From Companilactobacillus versmoldensis DSM 14857 = KCTC 3814 (lineage in GTDB: Bacteria; Bacillota; Bacilli; Lactobacillales; Lactobacillaceae), in contig NZ_AZFA01000002.1 in the NCBI RefSeq assembly GCF_001434295.1, forward strand, positions 1 through 64,000: 64,000 nucleotides of DNA, read 5' to 3'. Shown piece after piece: positions 23,961-31,465 of this stretch. The translations under genes were made by a program, and so were the position numbers. The notes under the pieces were generated by a model, which saw only the letters and a program-made list of their open reading frames with translations, did no database searches and was not told the origin of the DNA. How positions within the stretch are numbered: position 1 is the first letter of the stretch; the number at the start of each line of letters is the position of its first letter.

Positions 23961-25173
23961 TTCCCTCACCCCCTTTCTGGTCTTGATATTGTTCTTTCTT
24001 ATCAAGGAATACGGTATTCAATGAAGATTGATAACGATTCATATTAGGGTCATCAATAGGTTTCTTGCCTAACTCACGTCTACCTTCGTTGTTTGAGTAA
24101 ATACCATTTTGCTGAAGGGTGGCAATATCCGCAACAGCCATGCCTATTTCCTTAGATATATCAAAATCAAAGTATCTATCGTGTCTATCTTCATCAGACA
24201 GCAGTTTGAGCATCAATTCTTGCTTGATAGGCGTTAAATAAAACGGTAGATCGTACTTAACATATCCTTCTTGCAACTGCTTTACTGATTGGTTAGGCGA
24301 GTTAACGGCAAGCTTGAATGCGGGAATACGCAACGCCTTAGCAATTTGATTGGTTGACCAGTTATTTGAATTGATTAAATTCAAAACGTTGGTATCAACT
24401 TCAATAGGCGTGTACTTCATTGTGGAATCAATGATTACTGGAGCATTGCCACCAGTAGACTGTGCATATTCAAAGTCTTCACGAATCTTCTTACGAGCTT
24501 TCTTGTTCAATCTCGAACCAGGTACTTCAAGGACGGCACTCTTCAATCCACTCTTAAAGAACTTGGATAACGTATTAACTCCAGAACTTTGAAGATTCAT
24601 CTCATCCCCCAACGATAAGAGTGGGGAGCGACCTAAAATAGTATCAGTTGAGAAAAATTTCATATGTATTACGTCTTCTGGCTTGCACTCAATCATTTTC
24701 CTTCCATCATCTGGAGTAAATTGATAAACATATTTAGCACCAGATGTAGTATTGATCTGATTGATGTTTGTTTGAGATGGAGCAAAGAATTCAAACTCAA
24801 GTGGCTTATGTGCTTGTGGTCCTCGCTTGCGTGGGTCACGTTTGATACGTGAATAAGCATTACCAGTAAGAATTGCATTAGCGACCATGGCAAACTTCCA
24901 CGTGTAAGCAGAAATGATTTCACTACTCTTCTTATTCAATAAATAAGTAACTTCATCATCTTCCACAAATGTATCATCTTTGTCTTCGAATTCCAGTATT
25001 GGAAAGCGAGCAACGTCACCAGCAATAATTGATACAGCTGTTAGAACGTCAGAATTCTTTAAAGCCCCAATACCTACAGTGCTTCCACGTGAGATACTTG
25101 GCAGTATCCCGTCACTCAAGTACTGACCCGCCCAGTCATCTGGGTTAGTGTTTAAACTTCTAAAAAAGGCCAT
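23923..25173 (-). CDS. Portal protein, HK97 family
   Basis: 416 residues with the family pattern: WAGQYLSDG start, YTWKFAMVANAILTGNAY, VIHMKFFSTDTILGRSPL, and NQSVKQLQEGYVKYDLPFYL. Forms the dodecameric ring at the packaging vertex. Follows a small DUF1056-like gene, as in lactococcal phages. Confidence 0.92.
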   Translation of the reverse strand: MAFFRSLNTNPDDWAGQYLSDGILPSISRGSTVGIGALKNSDVLTAVSIIAGDVARFPILEFEDKDDTFVEDDEVTYLLNKKSSEIISAYTWKFAMVANAILTGNAYSRIKRDPRKRGPQAHKPLEFEFFAPSQTNINQINTTSGAKYVYQFTPDDGRKMIECKPEDVIHMKFFSTDTILGRSPLLSLGDEMNLQSSGVNTLSKFFKSGLKSAVLEVPGSRLNKKARKKIREDFEYAQSTGGNAPVIIDSTMKYTPIEVDTNVLNLINSNNWSTNQIAKALRIPAFKLAVNSPNQSVKQLQEGYVKYDLPFYLTPIKQELMLKLLSDEDRHDRYFDFDISKEIGMAVADIATLQQNGIYSNNEGRRELGKKPIDDPNMNRYQSSLNTVFLDKKEQYQDQKGGEGNESNTGIKNDTI

Positions 25174-25177
25174 TTAT

Positions 25178-25354
25178 TTACCTCCTATCTGATAGATATG
25201 CAATTACGATTAGTTCAATGCCGGATACTATCAAACCGGCAATCGTATTGATCTTGAAACCTGCAACAGCAAGCAACAAAAAACCACAGATTAGTAATAT
25301 CTGTGGCACGTTTATTATTAACCAGTCAAATATGACCGATAATATATTTTTCAT
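25178..25354 (-). CDS. DUF1056-like two-helix membrane protein
   Basis: 58 residues with two hydrophobic helices (about 5-28 and 34-53) and a short basic end. The size, topology and place between large terminase and portal fit the DUF1056 family of lactococcal and lactobacillus phages, whose role is unknown. The stop codon lies in the ribosome site of the portal gene (AGGAGGTAA). Confidence 0.75.
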   Translation of the reverse strand: MKNILSVIFDWLIINVPQILLICGFLLLAVAGFKINTIAGLIVSGIELIVIAYLSDRR

Positions 25355-25362
25355 ATAATCAC

Positions 25363-27072
25363 CTAAAATCCAAAATCATCAGACATAACATAATCATCTG
25401 TTAAAAAGTTTTCAATATTCTCGGTAAAACAGATAGCGTAAGCATCAAGCAATGCATCAAGGGCATCAATTTTATTGCTGTACTTATTCTTATCGATTCT
25501 TACACCATTGTTGTCAGTCATGGTAACAGCGTTGTTGGCAGCATTCGTTAAAATCTCATTGCCAGAATGTTTTATCTTGCCTTCCAGAACGTCATCTCTG
25601 AATTGCTTTGTTGGCATTGAGAGTGTCATTGTCCCCTGCCTAATCGTTATCTGTTCCCATTCGGGGTGGTTCTTTTCGATAAGTGTTAACAGTGGTCCAT
25701 ATTGGTAAGGGTCATACATGATACCTTGTACTTGAATATCGTTACTTTCAATGAAGTTATCCAACCATTCGTAAACACGTTCGTTATCGATTACACCAGA
25801 TTCAAGTGTGGTGATCTCGCATTCACCTTTTTCTTCCACACGTCTGTAGTCCATACGGTCACGTTTGATTTTTGCATCAAGTCCGTACTTCGTTCCAACA
25901 AATGAATAGTTGTCAGAATACCAAACACCCTCAACTGGATACATCCACGAGATGGCATACAAGTCAGAACTCTTACCAACGTCTACACCAAACCAAACAC
26001 GCTGGCCATTAATAGGTGGCATTTCGTCCGCTGCGGCGTTTTTCCAACTTTCAATATCAATATATGAATTCTCTTCTGCTTGCCTCCACATGTTGAAATT
26101 CTTGACCAGAACGGCATTCTTTTCACCAGTTTGCTTGGCTACTTCCCAACGCTTACTCAAGTATTCTGTAAGCTTGCCACTGACTGACTTAACTTCTAAC
26201 AGTGGATTGCTTTTAATCCATGTGGATTGATCTTCAATCTCATCAATAGATTCTTGTTCGGCTATAAATGCAAAATACTGGTCGTCTTCTATCTCACCTT
26301 TAAGGATTTCCTTCGCACATGGATATTCCACAGTGAACATAGGAGCGTTCATATTAAAGTTAGCTGTAGATATAATCACTATCAACGGATTATCCAGCTG
26401 ACCTTGACCAGATTCAAGCAGTTCCATCATCTCTGATGTTTTACTTGCTCCGTATTCGTCTAGCATTCCCAGATATGGTTCAAAACCATCAGTCGCCCCC
26501 GTATCACGAGAGAGCGGGCGTACATAAGAATCATCATCAAGGTTAACAAGTAGCTCTCTAACCCGCTTGGTTGACTTCTTAACATCTGGATACTTAGCAC
26601 GTAACTGATCTAACTGTTTTCTTGCCATCTCAAATGCAATTTTGGCTTGTTCTTTGTCGTTAGCAGTACAGAATATTTGTCTTGAACGTGCAGGATTCTT
26701 ACCAAACAAGAATTCATAAAGGATAATACCGGCTATAAGTAGCGTTTTGCCTTGCTTTCTAGCCATTGACACGAACACTTTATGAAATCTACGTAAGTCG
26801 TGGTTGTCTTTTCGTACCCATCCATAGATAGATTCGATAATAAACTTCTGAAAACCTGCTAATTTGTGGTTATCGCCCTTTGGGTCGGGCAACATTTCAA
26901 TAAATCTAACGGCTTTTTGTGCTTTTTTCTTGTCGAAAATGTACGGAAAGTCACTATTTTCGGACTTTTTGACGTCTTTTTCATGCCTTTTAACAGCATT
27001 TAATACTGACTTGCAGGAGAGAATATCACCGTTTAGTATCTGTTCAACATAATCTTCAAATGTTTCTACCAA
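25363..27072 (-). CDS. terL: Terminase large subunit
   Basis: 569 residues. An N-terminal ATPase with adenine/Walker region SMARKQGKTLLIAG and Walker B LGMLDEYG, then a nuclease domain with WFGVDVGKSSDLYAISW and a late acidic KIDALDALLDAYA. Cuts and pumps phage DNA into proheads. The type (HK97/gp28-like with HNH beside TerS) suits cos packaging. Confidence 0.93.
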   Translation of the reverse strand: MVETFEDYVEQILNGDILSCKSVLNAVKRHEKDVKKSENSDFPYIFDKKKAQKAVRFIEMLPDPKGDNHKLAGFQKFIIESIYGWVRKDNHDLRRFHKVFVSMARKQGKTLLIAGIILYEFLFGKNPARSRQIFCTANDKEQAKIAFEMARKQLDQLRAKYPDVKKSTKRVRELLVNLDDDSYVRPLSRDTGATDGFEPYLGMLDEYGASKTSEMMELLESGQGQLDNPLIVIISTANFNMNAPMFTVEYPCAKEILKGEIEDDQYFAFIAEQESIDEIEDQSTWIKSNPLLEVKSVSGKLTEYLSKRWEVAKQTGEKNAVLVKNFNMWRQAEENSYIDIESWKNAAADEMPPINGQRVWFGVDVGKSSDLYAISWMYPVEGVWYSDNYSFVGTKYGLDAKIKRDRMDYRRVEEKGECEITTLESGVIDNERVYEWLDNFIESNDIQVQGIMYDPYQYGPLLTLIEKNHPEWEQITIRQGTMTLSMPTKQFRDDVLEGKIKHSGNEILTNAANNAVTMTDNNGVRIDKNKYSNKIDALDALLDAYAICFTENIENFLTDDYVMSDDFGF

Positions 27073-27084
27073 CTGGCATCCCTC

Positions 27085-27537
27085 CTATCCAAATATTTCT
27101 TTTAAGTTGTTCTGTTTCTTGGTGTCTTTTGGTATGTTCAATCTCATTCTGGAATCAATAGTCAATCCAATTTCAGAAGCTGCAGAACGAATATTTTTTG
27201 ATATCTTATCTAGTGCATTAATCAATGTGATACGTTCGTTCATGTCATCCACATCATCAAGTGCCCTATTGATCTCATCAAACTGCTGATACCAAACACA
27301 ATATTGTTCCACCATTGCCCTATCCACAGCTCTTATAGGAAGGTTACGCAGGTCTGGTACGATTCTCTTCCATTCTGCTTTAGCAACTCCAGATAGCCGT
27401 TTTGGGGGTGTTGGTTGCAGCATCTTGTAACCATCAGAAGCCAACACTTCGGCATTGTATTTGGCTTCTTGTTGTTGCTTAGTTAGATTAGCCTTAGACT
27501 GCTCTAACAGCCTATATCTCCCACCTTTACCAGCCAT
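27085..27537 (-). CDS. terS: Terminase small subunit, P27 family
   Basis: About 150 residues. The ATG at 27,537 is preferred to that at 27,546 because AAAGGGG is 8 nt upstream. P27 features: GLPPKRLSGVAKAEWKRIVP-like segment (PPKRLSGVAKAEWKRIV), and a C-terminal SEIGLTIDSRMRLNIP motif. Recognises the packaging site. Stop lies 13 nt before TerL. Confidence 0.88.
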   Translation of the reverse strand: MAGKGGRYRLLEQSKANLTKQQQEAKYNAEVLASDGYKMLQPTPPKRLSGVAKAEWKRIVPDLRNLPIRAVDRAMVEQYCVWYQQFDEINRALDDVDDMNERITLINALDKISKNIRSAASEIGLTIDSRMRLNIPKDTKKQNNLKEIFG

Positions 27538-27546
27538 AAGCATCAC

Positions 27547-27804
27547 CCCTTTCTGTTAGTCCCCACTTTTGGCAATATATGGGGTTTAGCCCCCACTCTA
27601 AAAGCTTATTAAATAGAATTTCGCTCGCAAAAAAGGGGGCGTGTGTTCAATCGTGTCCCAAATCTTCACCCCCGATTTTTTTGGTGGGGGTAGGTTTGCC
27701 TACTCTCCCATAGGGTGCAGAGATTTACGGCGATATTTTTTTCTGTTTAAAAAATCAATAAAATAAAATTATTTGAAATTGTCTTTCACAAACAATAAAT
27801 TTTT
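27547..27804. other. Gene-free packaging-site region (cos candidate)
   Basis: About 260 bp between the HNH gene and terS hold no ORF. G/C blocks in an AT-rich background are seen, including a hairpin CCCCC…GGGGG near 27,671-27,693 and GGGGGCGTGTG near 27,636. In cos phages with an HNH gene next to terS, the cos site usually lies here. The nick position cannot be read from sequence alone. Confidence 0.4.
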
Positions 27805-28716
27805 TTATTTTTTATTTTTTCCTTTTTTTGTTTTTATCAATTTATAATCATCAAACAATCCTTCATCATCTAATCTATCTATCTTGTCCATAGTAGTAGA
27901 CATACTGTCCGTATACCGTCCGACTGTCTTCAATCTTCTTGTACATTCTTCTCTTGTTGTATCAAGTCTTAAGTACTCAACATCATATCCAGTTGTGACT
28001 AACAAGTTCTTTAGTCTTTCGTCTGGGAAGGTTCTTAATATCCACACATTATTAAACGTACGCTCTGTCCTTAACTTGCGTAGTATCATCTCGTATATCA
28101 GTTCCACATACTCATAGATATCTATGTTGGACTGATGAAGTCTAGACTTGATGTCAGATAGTTTGGCTTGACTGTTTAATTGATTGTCATTGTCTGAATA
28201 AATCGATTCAATTAAATTTCCATTTAAAGAACTCATTAATAAATCGTAATCAAATACTAGATCGTGACTAGTATCCACCATACTGGCAACATAGCTAGCC
28301 ATACCGCTACCTGGGTATCCTGATATAACGTGTACCTTCATAGCTCGTTGTACTCCTTTGTGTCGCTTTGTCCATTCTCTTTTAGTCTTGAGTTGATGAC
28401 ACTTCTTACATAATGTTTCTAAGTTATCAATGTCATATCTGTTTGACCAATCATCTTCTGATGGAACAATATGATCAACTAGATAACCTTTATTGCCACA
28501 TCTCACACATAGGTCAAGGTCTCTGGTCATGGCTTCAGCTCTCACCTTTTGCCACTGGGTACTATGGTAAAACTTAAGGTAGTCTGGTTTCTCAACGGCA
28601 CGCCTTCGATTATATTGCTTGTCGTATTCAGAACGGGAAACCTCATCAAAATCAACCAGTACCCGTTTTCCATTTTTGAACATTAGCTTCTTTGGTTTGC
28701 TGATACTGGTCACCAC
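27805..28716 (-). CDS. HNH endonuclease fused to a P-loop kinase-like domain
   Basis: 303 residues. Residues about 48-115 are an HNH nuclease (CVRCGNKGYLVDHIVP, then ETLCKKCHQLKTKREW) of the type needed for cos cleavage with TerL. Residues about 128-300 start VHVISGYPGSGMASYV, a Walker A shape in which the Lys is Met, followed by FDYDLLMSSL and later RTFPDERLKNLL, resembling phage AAA/polynucleotide-kinase-like domains. The second domain may be inactive or structural. First gene of the late operon. Confidence 0.82.
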   Translation of the reverse strand: MVTSISKPKKLMFKNGKRVLVDFDEVSRSEYDKQYNRRRAVEKPDYLKFYHSTQWQKVRAEAMTRDLDLCVRCGNKGYLVDHIVPSEDDWSNRYDIDNLETLCKKCHQLKTKREWTKRHKGVQRAMKVHVISGYPGSGMASYVASMVDTSHDLVFDYDLLMSSLNGNLIESIYSDNDNQLNSQAKLSDIKSRLHQSNIDIYEYVELIYEMILRKLRTERTFNNVWILRTFPDERLKNLLVTTGYDVEYLRLDTTREECTRRLKTVGRYTDSMSTTMDKIDRLDDEGLFDDYKLIKTKKGKNKK

Positions 28717-28758
28717 CTAAAATAAAAAGTCACCCCGTTAAGAGTGACTTAGTTAATA

Positions 28759-28828
28759 TTGGGATGGCAGGAATCGAACCTGCATACTTGCTAGCGTATA
28801 GTATATCCACACCACTGGATACATCCCA
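28759..28828 (-). tRNA. tRNA-like relic 1
   Basis: A perfect 7-bp acceptor stem (TGGGATG with CATCCCA), a D arm TCCA-loop-TGGA, and a perfect T arm GCAGG-TTCGATT-CCTGC are in exact cloverleaf spacing (70 nt total). The anticodon stem keeps only about 3 of 5 pairs, so decoding is doubtful. Either a decayed phage tRNA or a structural tRNA mimic. Confidence 0.5.
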
Positions 28829-28857
28829 CCGAGGAGGATTCTATAATAAATAAGGGA

Positions 28858-28882
28858 TGGATACACTCCCGGTATGTATATC
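28858..28882. other. Hairpin between tRNA-like relics
   Basis: GGATACAC and GTATATCC pair over 8 positions (one G-U) around a 9-nt loop. It lies between the two tRNA-like sequences in the leader of the late operon. Confidence 0.5.
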
Positions 28883-28885
28883 CAA

Positions 28886-28983
28886 TAAGGATCAGTGGAA
28901 TCGAACCACTATCGTACGCCAGTATCCCCACAATGCCATGCCGTTATCATAAGCAGGCATTAATAGCGTTGAGCTAGATTTTA
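28886..28983 (-). pseudogene. tRNA-like relic 2 (T arm only clear)
   Basis: The T arm AGTGG-TTCGATT-CCACT is perfect and flanked by GATCCTT plus A, as in a tRNA 3' half. The 5' partner (TAAAATC then TAGCTC) matches the acceptor at only 4 of 7 positions, and no normal anticodon arm is seen. Decayed tRNA is the simplest reading. Confidence 0.35.
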
Positions 28984-29006
28984 ACGTGTTTACTCACGGT
29001 AGTTAG

Positions 29007-29019
29007 AGACAGGCTGTCT
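29007..29019. promoter_or_regulatory. Perfect 13-bp palindrome ahead of the late operon
   Basis: AGACAG-G-CTGTCT lies in the gap between the late activator gene and the late genes. It is a natural candidate for an operator of the RinA/ArpU-like regulator or another repressor; this is position-based inference. Confidence 0.35.
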
Positions 29020-29130
29020 TTGTGTTATAAATATTTTATTTTTATTTAGCTTTTACAGTATTCTTAACTGTTTGGCTATACTACCAATATAAATCATTTT
29101 AGGTGATATTACCACCGTTTCTAGTCTCAA

Positions 29131-29559
29131 TTAGCAGTAGCCAATTTGCTTACCTAGTAATTCTAAAAACTTGTATCGTTTGCGGTAAATAGTCGCACGA
29201 GAATATCCCATGATGTCACCAACGATATCCCAGTCATAATAATCATTAGATAAGTATTTCAATTCGTACATACGCTGTTGCTCATCAGTAAATTGTTCAA
29301 CTGCCTTATCACCAGCCTTCTGCAACTTAAGTAGCCACTGGAGCCGAATATCGTTTTCCCGTTTGATAACAATTTCTTCTTGTGGTCTGGATACATGACT
29401 AGAACGACCACCACCTGTATTAGTGTCTTTTTCTCTCCACGGGTGGTCGATCTCATCACGCCGTATTGCTATAAGGTGGTCAATGTCCGTATAGTCTGAA
29501 TACAGTTCTTCTAAATACCCCAGTTTTCGTTTTGATAGTTCGATACTTGCCACCCCCAT
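29131..29559 (-). CDS. RinA/ArpU-like late transcription activator
   Basis: 142 residues. The C-terminal half is a sigma-like helix-turn-helix (…YLSNDYYDWDIVGDIMGY then SRATIYRKRYKFL), the pattern of RinA/ArpU family proteins that turn on late genes. It is the last early gene and is followed by the leader of the packaging operon, the usual place. Confidence 0.8.
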   Translation of the reverse strand: MGVASIELSKRKLGYLEELYSDYTDIDHLIAIRRDEIDHPWREKDTNTGGGRSSHVSRPQEEIVIKRENDIRLQWLLKLQKAGDKAVEQFTDEQQRMYELKYLSNDYYDWDIVGDIMGYSRATIYRKRYKFLELLGKQIGYC

Positions 29560-29560
29560 G

Positions 29561-29854
29561 TTAAGGCTGTATTAAAAACGTGATACGTTTCCCATTCTCT
29601 TGTGGTATGTGTTCTGTGATTGTGTCAGCAATTGCGCATGCTGAACGAAAATCTACACACTCGGCAAATGGATATGATTGCTTAGCTTTTAATATTACAT
29701 TTGCATTCCGAATAATATTTTCAGCCACCTTCCCCATGGCGTCACTTCTCATTACCTCACGCTGAAACTTCCCTGGAAGCATTGATTCGTCGTTTAATCG
29801 TTCTAACTGTTCGAATAAATGGTTGTTTAAATCAATTAGTGTATTCTTAGCCAT
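29561..29854 (-). CDS. Small phage protein, unknown
   Basis: 97 residues, no recognised family. Helical N-terminus (LNNHLFEQLERLND), mid Cys residues (FAECVDFRSACAIAD) and a basic end. The stop is 1 nt from the activator gene and the start overlaps the upstream gene, so it belongs to the same early transcript. A short region resembles phage DNA-replication accessory proteins annotated only as hypothetical. Confidence 0.6.
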   Translation of the reverse strand: MAKNTLIDLNNHLFEQLERLNDESMLPGKFQREVMRSDAMGKVAENIIRNANVILKAKQSYPFAECVDFRSACAIADTITEHIPQENGKRITFLIQP

Positions 29855-30192
29855 TTCTGTATATCCTCCAATAATTTAAGATAATCAGTGTTTTTATCAA
29901 TCGGAACAGTTACTAAATCCAATTTACGAAGTCGTTTTTGAACTGATGGTTTTAATGAATTGTATTGATCGATAGTCATGACTATTCGTTGTTTATCGTG
30001 GGCTTCAACGTCAAATTCTGGATACGTTTTAAACTTACGTTCACACTCACCATCAGTGGAACGTATGATTCTTTCAGTTGGCTCGATTTCAAGTAGTTGC
30101 ATAATGACCGATTTCAAATCTAAATTACGATTTCTTACTTCCCTTAATTCGTGTCTTAAATCTATTAATTCACGGTTTTTGTTACCAAGCAT
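29836..30192 (-). CDS. Phage protein with N-terminal coiled coil, unknown
   Basis: 118 residues. A heptad-type N-terminal helix (RELIDLRHELREVRNRNL) is followed by a mixed region with LEIEPTERIIRSTDGE and a C-terminal LDLVTVPIDKNTDYLKLLE. No family recognised. It overlaps the next gene by 19 nt. Confidence 0.6.
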   Translation of the reverse strand: MLGNKNRELIDLRHELREVRNRNLDLKSVIMQLLEIEPTERIIRSTDGECERKFKTYPEFDVEAHDKQRIVMTIDQYNSLKPSVQKRLRKLDLVTVPIDKNTDYLKLLEDIQKWLRIH

Positions 30193-30212
30193 GTCTTTTT
30201 AACCTTTCCTTT

Positions 30213-30623
30213 CTATTCTTCTACCCTTTCTAGCATTGGTTCGTATGCCGGGTTAATTGCTAACCACTCCTCTTTGGTCTTTGTCTCTGCACCTGTACCT
30301 GAGTGAGGTTTACCCCAGCGCAAACCCTTCTGTTTTATATTGTAATAAATATATTGACCTGTGACTGAATCGTGAACAACATATTTATTCTCTGGAAAAA
30401 TAGCAGTTCCCATTACCACATTATTAATGTCGGCCATAAAATCAAATTCGTCTTCATGTCCCATTGCGAAATATTTTGCCCGCAAGTTTTCGAATGGATC
30501 GTTACCAATTCCTACGTTTAATATATCCTGTATTGCCTCCATTGGACTAAAATAATACTTCCCAAGTTCTTTTAATTCCTTTAATTCTTCTTCCGTGTAA
30601 TCTAGTTTTAATTTATATTTCAT
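30213..30623 (-). CDS. DUF1642-like phage protein
   Basis: 136 residues. Helical N-terminus (EEELKELKELGKYYFSP), then a C-terminal WLAINPAYEPMLERVEE ending that is typical of DUF1642 proteins in lactobacillus and lactococcus phages. Function unknown. Strong ribosome site (GGGGAACA). Confidence 0.65.
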   Translation of the reverse strand: MKYKLKLDYTEEELKELKELGKYYFSPMEAIQDILNVGIGNDPFENLRAKYFAMGHEDEFDFMADINNVVMGTAIFPENKYVVHDSVTGQYIYYNIKQKGLRWGKPHSGTGAETKTKEEWLAINPAYEPMLERVEE

Positions 30624-30648
30624 TGTTCCCCTCCAATTTATCGATAAT

Positions 30649-30849
30649 TTAAGACGGGTCTAAAATTTCCCGTATGATTTCGTTACGTTGTTCTACCGTT
30701 AATTCTCTTTTAGCAGCTTTAAATATTTGTGGTGTCTCGCCGTAATGTTTACTCATCCACACAATCGTGCTTTCAATTGAATTGCCGTGGCATTCAAACA
30801 TGTATTGCATATAGTTTTTGTAGACGTGTTTATCATTCACTGAAACCAT
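30649..30849 (-). CDS. Small phage protein, unknown
   Basis: 66 residues, basic and helical, with a C-terminal KAAKRELTVEQRNEIIREIL segment. It overlaps the VRR-NUC gene by 17 nt, so co-translation is likely. No recognised family; a DNA-binding accessory is only a guess. Confidence 0.6.
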   Translation of the reverse strand: MVSVNDKHVYKNYMQYMFECHGNSIESTIVWMSKHYGETPQIFKAAKRELTVEQRNEIIREILDPS

Positions 30850-31204
30850 AACCTACCAACTCCTCATCAATAATTTTTAATGCATCTTCTGGACTTCGAG
30901 CTATGCCGTGAATAATTCCATGGTTAGTTAACATGTAGTGAAACTGCTTTTGATCTTCACGTGCTCGTCCATGTTTGTTTTTCACTTCTATGTAAAATAC
31001 CTTGCCGTTGTTAAATTTAAATCCATATAAATCGGGGTGCCCTTGTGGCAATCCCGTATCAAAATACCTACCCGTGTCAGTTCTGACTTTTCCCACGTTA
31101 GTTCTAAAAATCATACAATCATGAGCGCCCACAGCTACACGGATATCATTTTGAATCGCTGCTTCTGATTGGGTCATAACTTGGGTTACACTAAGAAATC
31201 GCAT
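30833..31204 (-). CDS. VRR-NUC domain nuclease
   Basis: 123 residues with the virus-type replication-repair nuclease pattern: SEAAIQNDIRVAVG, GLPQGHPDLYGF (Pro-Asp metal motif) and VFYIEVKNKHGRAREDQ (E-x-K). A Holliday-junction or repair-type nuclease of phages. The ATG at 31,204 has no clear ribosome site; the ATG at 31,174 is an alternative. Its 5' end contains one copy of the 10-mer GTTACACTAA. Confidence 0.83.
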   Translation of the reverse strand: MRFLSVTQVMTQSEAAIQNDIRVAVGAHDCMIFRTNVGKVRTDTGRYFDTGLPQGHPDLYGFKFNNGKVFYIEVKNKHGRAREDQKQFHYMLTNHGIIHGIARSPEDALKIIDEELVGYGFSE

Positions 31205-31465
31205 AGTATCAATACTTAAAGCGAAAGGTTACACTAAGTTACACTAGAGGTTACACATGTCTATCCTTACTCGCTCAACGGATTAACCCCCAAAAGTTAC
31301 GGTTACACTAAATTTTCTTTTCCCTTGTAGTGTGTGCTTATATATAAATATATAAGTTAATAAGTGTAATTAGTGTAGTTAGTGTAACCTTTCTTAGGTC
31401 ACACTTAGAGTGCCAATGCTTTCAGCGGTTACACTAAGGCACTTTTTAGTGTAACTTAGTGTAAC
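31185..31465. other. Iteron-rich candidate phage replication origin
   Basis: The 10-mer GTTACACTAA or its complement occurs exactly at 31,185, 31,228, 31,302, 31,379, 31,428, 31,446 and 31,456, with near-copies at 31,238, 31,250, 31,370 and 31,398. In the middle lies a near-palindromic AT tract (31,337-31,366, CTTATATATAAATATATAAG). It sits between VapE and VRR-NUC in the replication module. Repeats plus an AT-rich unwinding element is the usual make-up of a phage origin. Confidence 0.65.
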
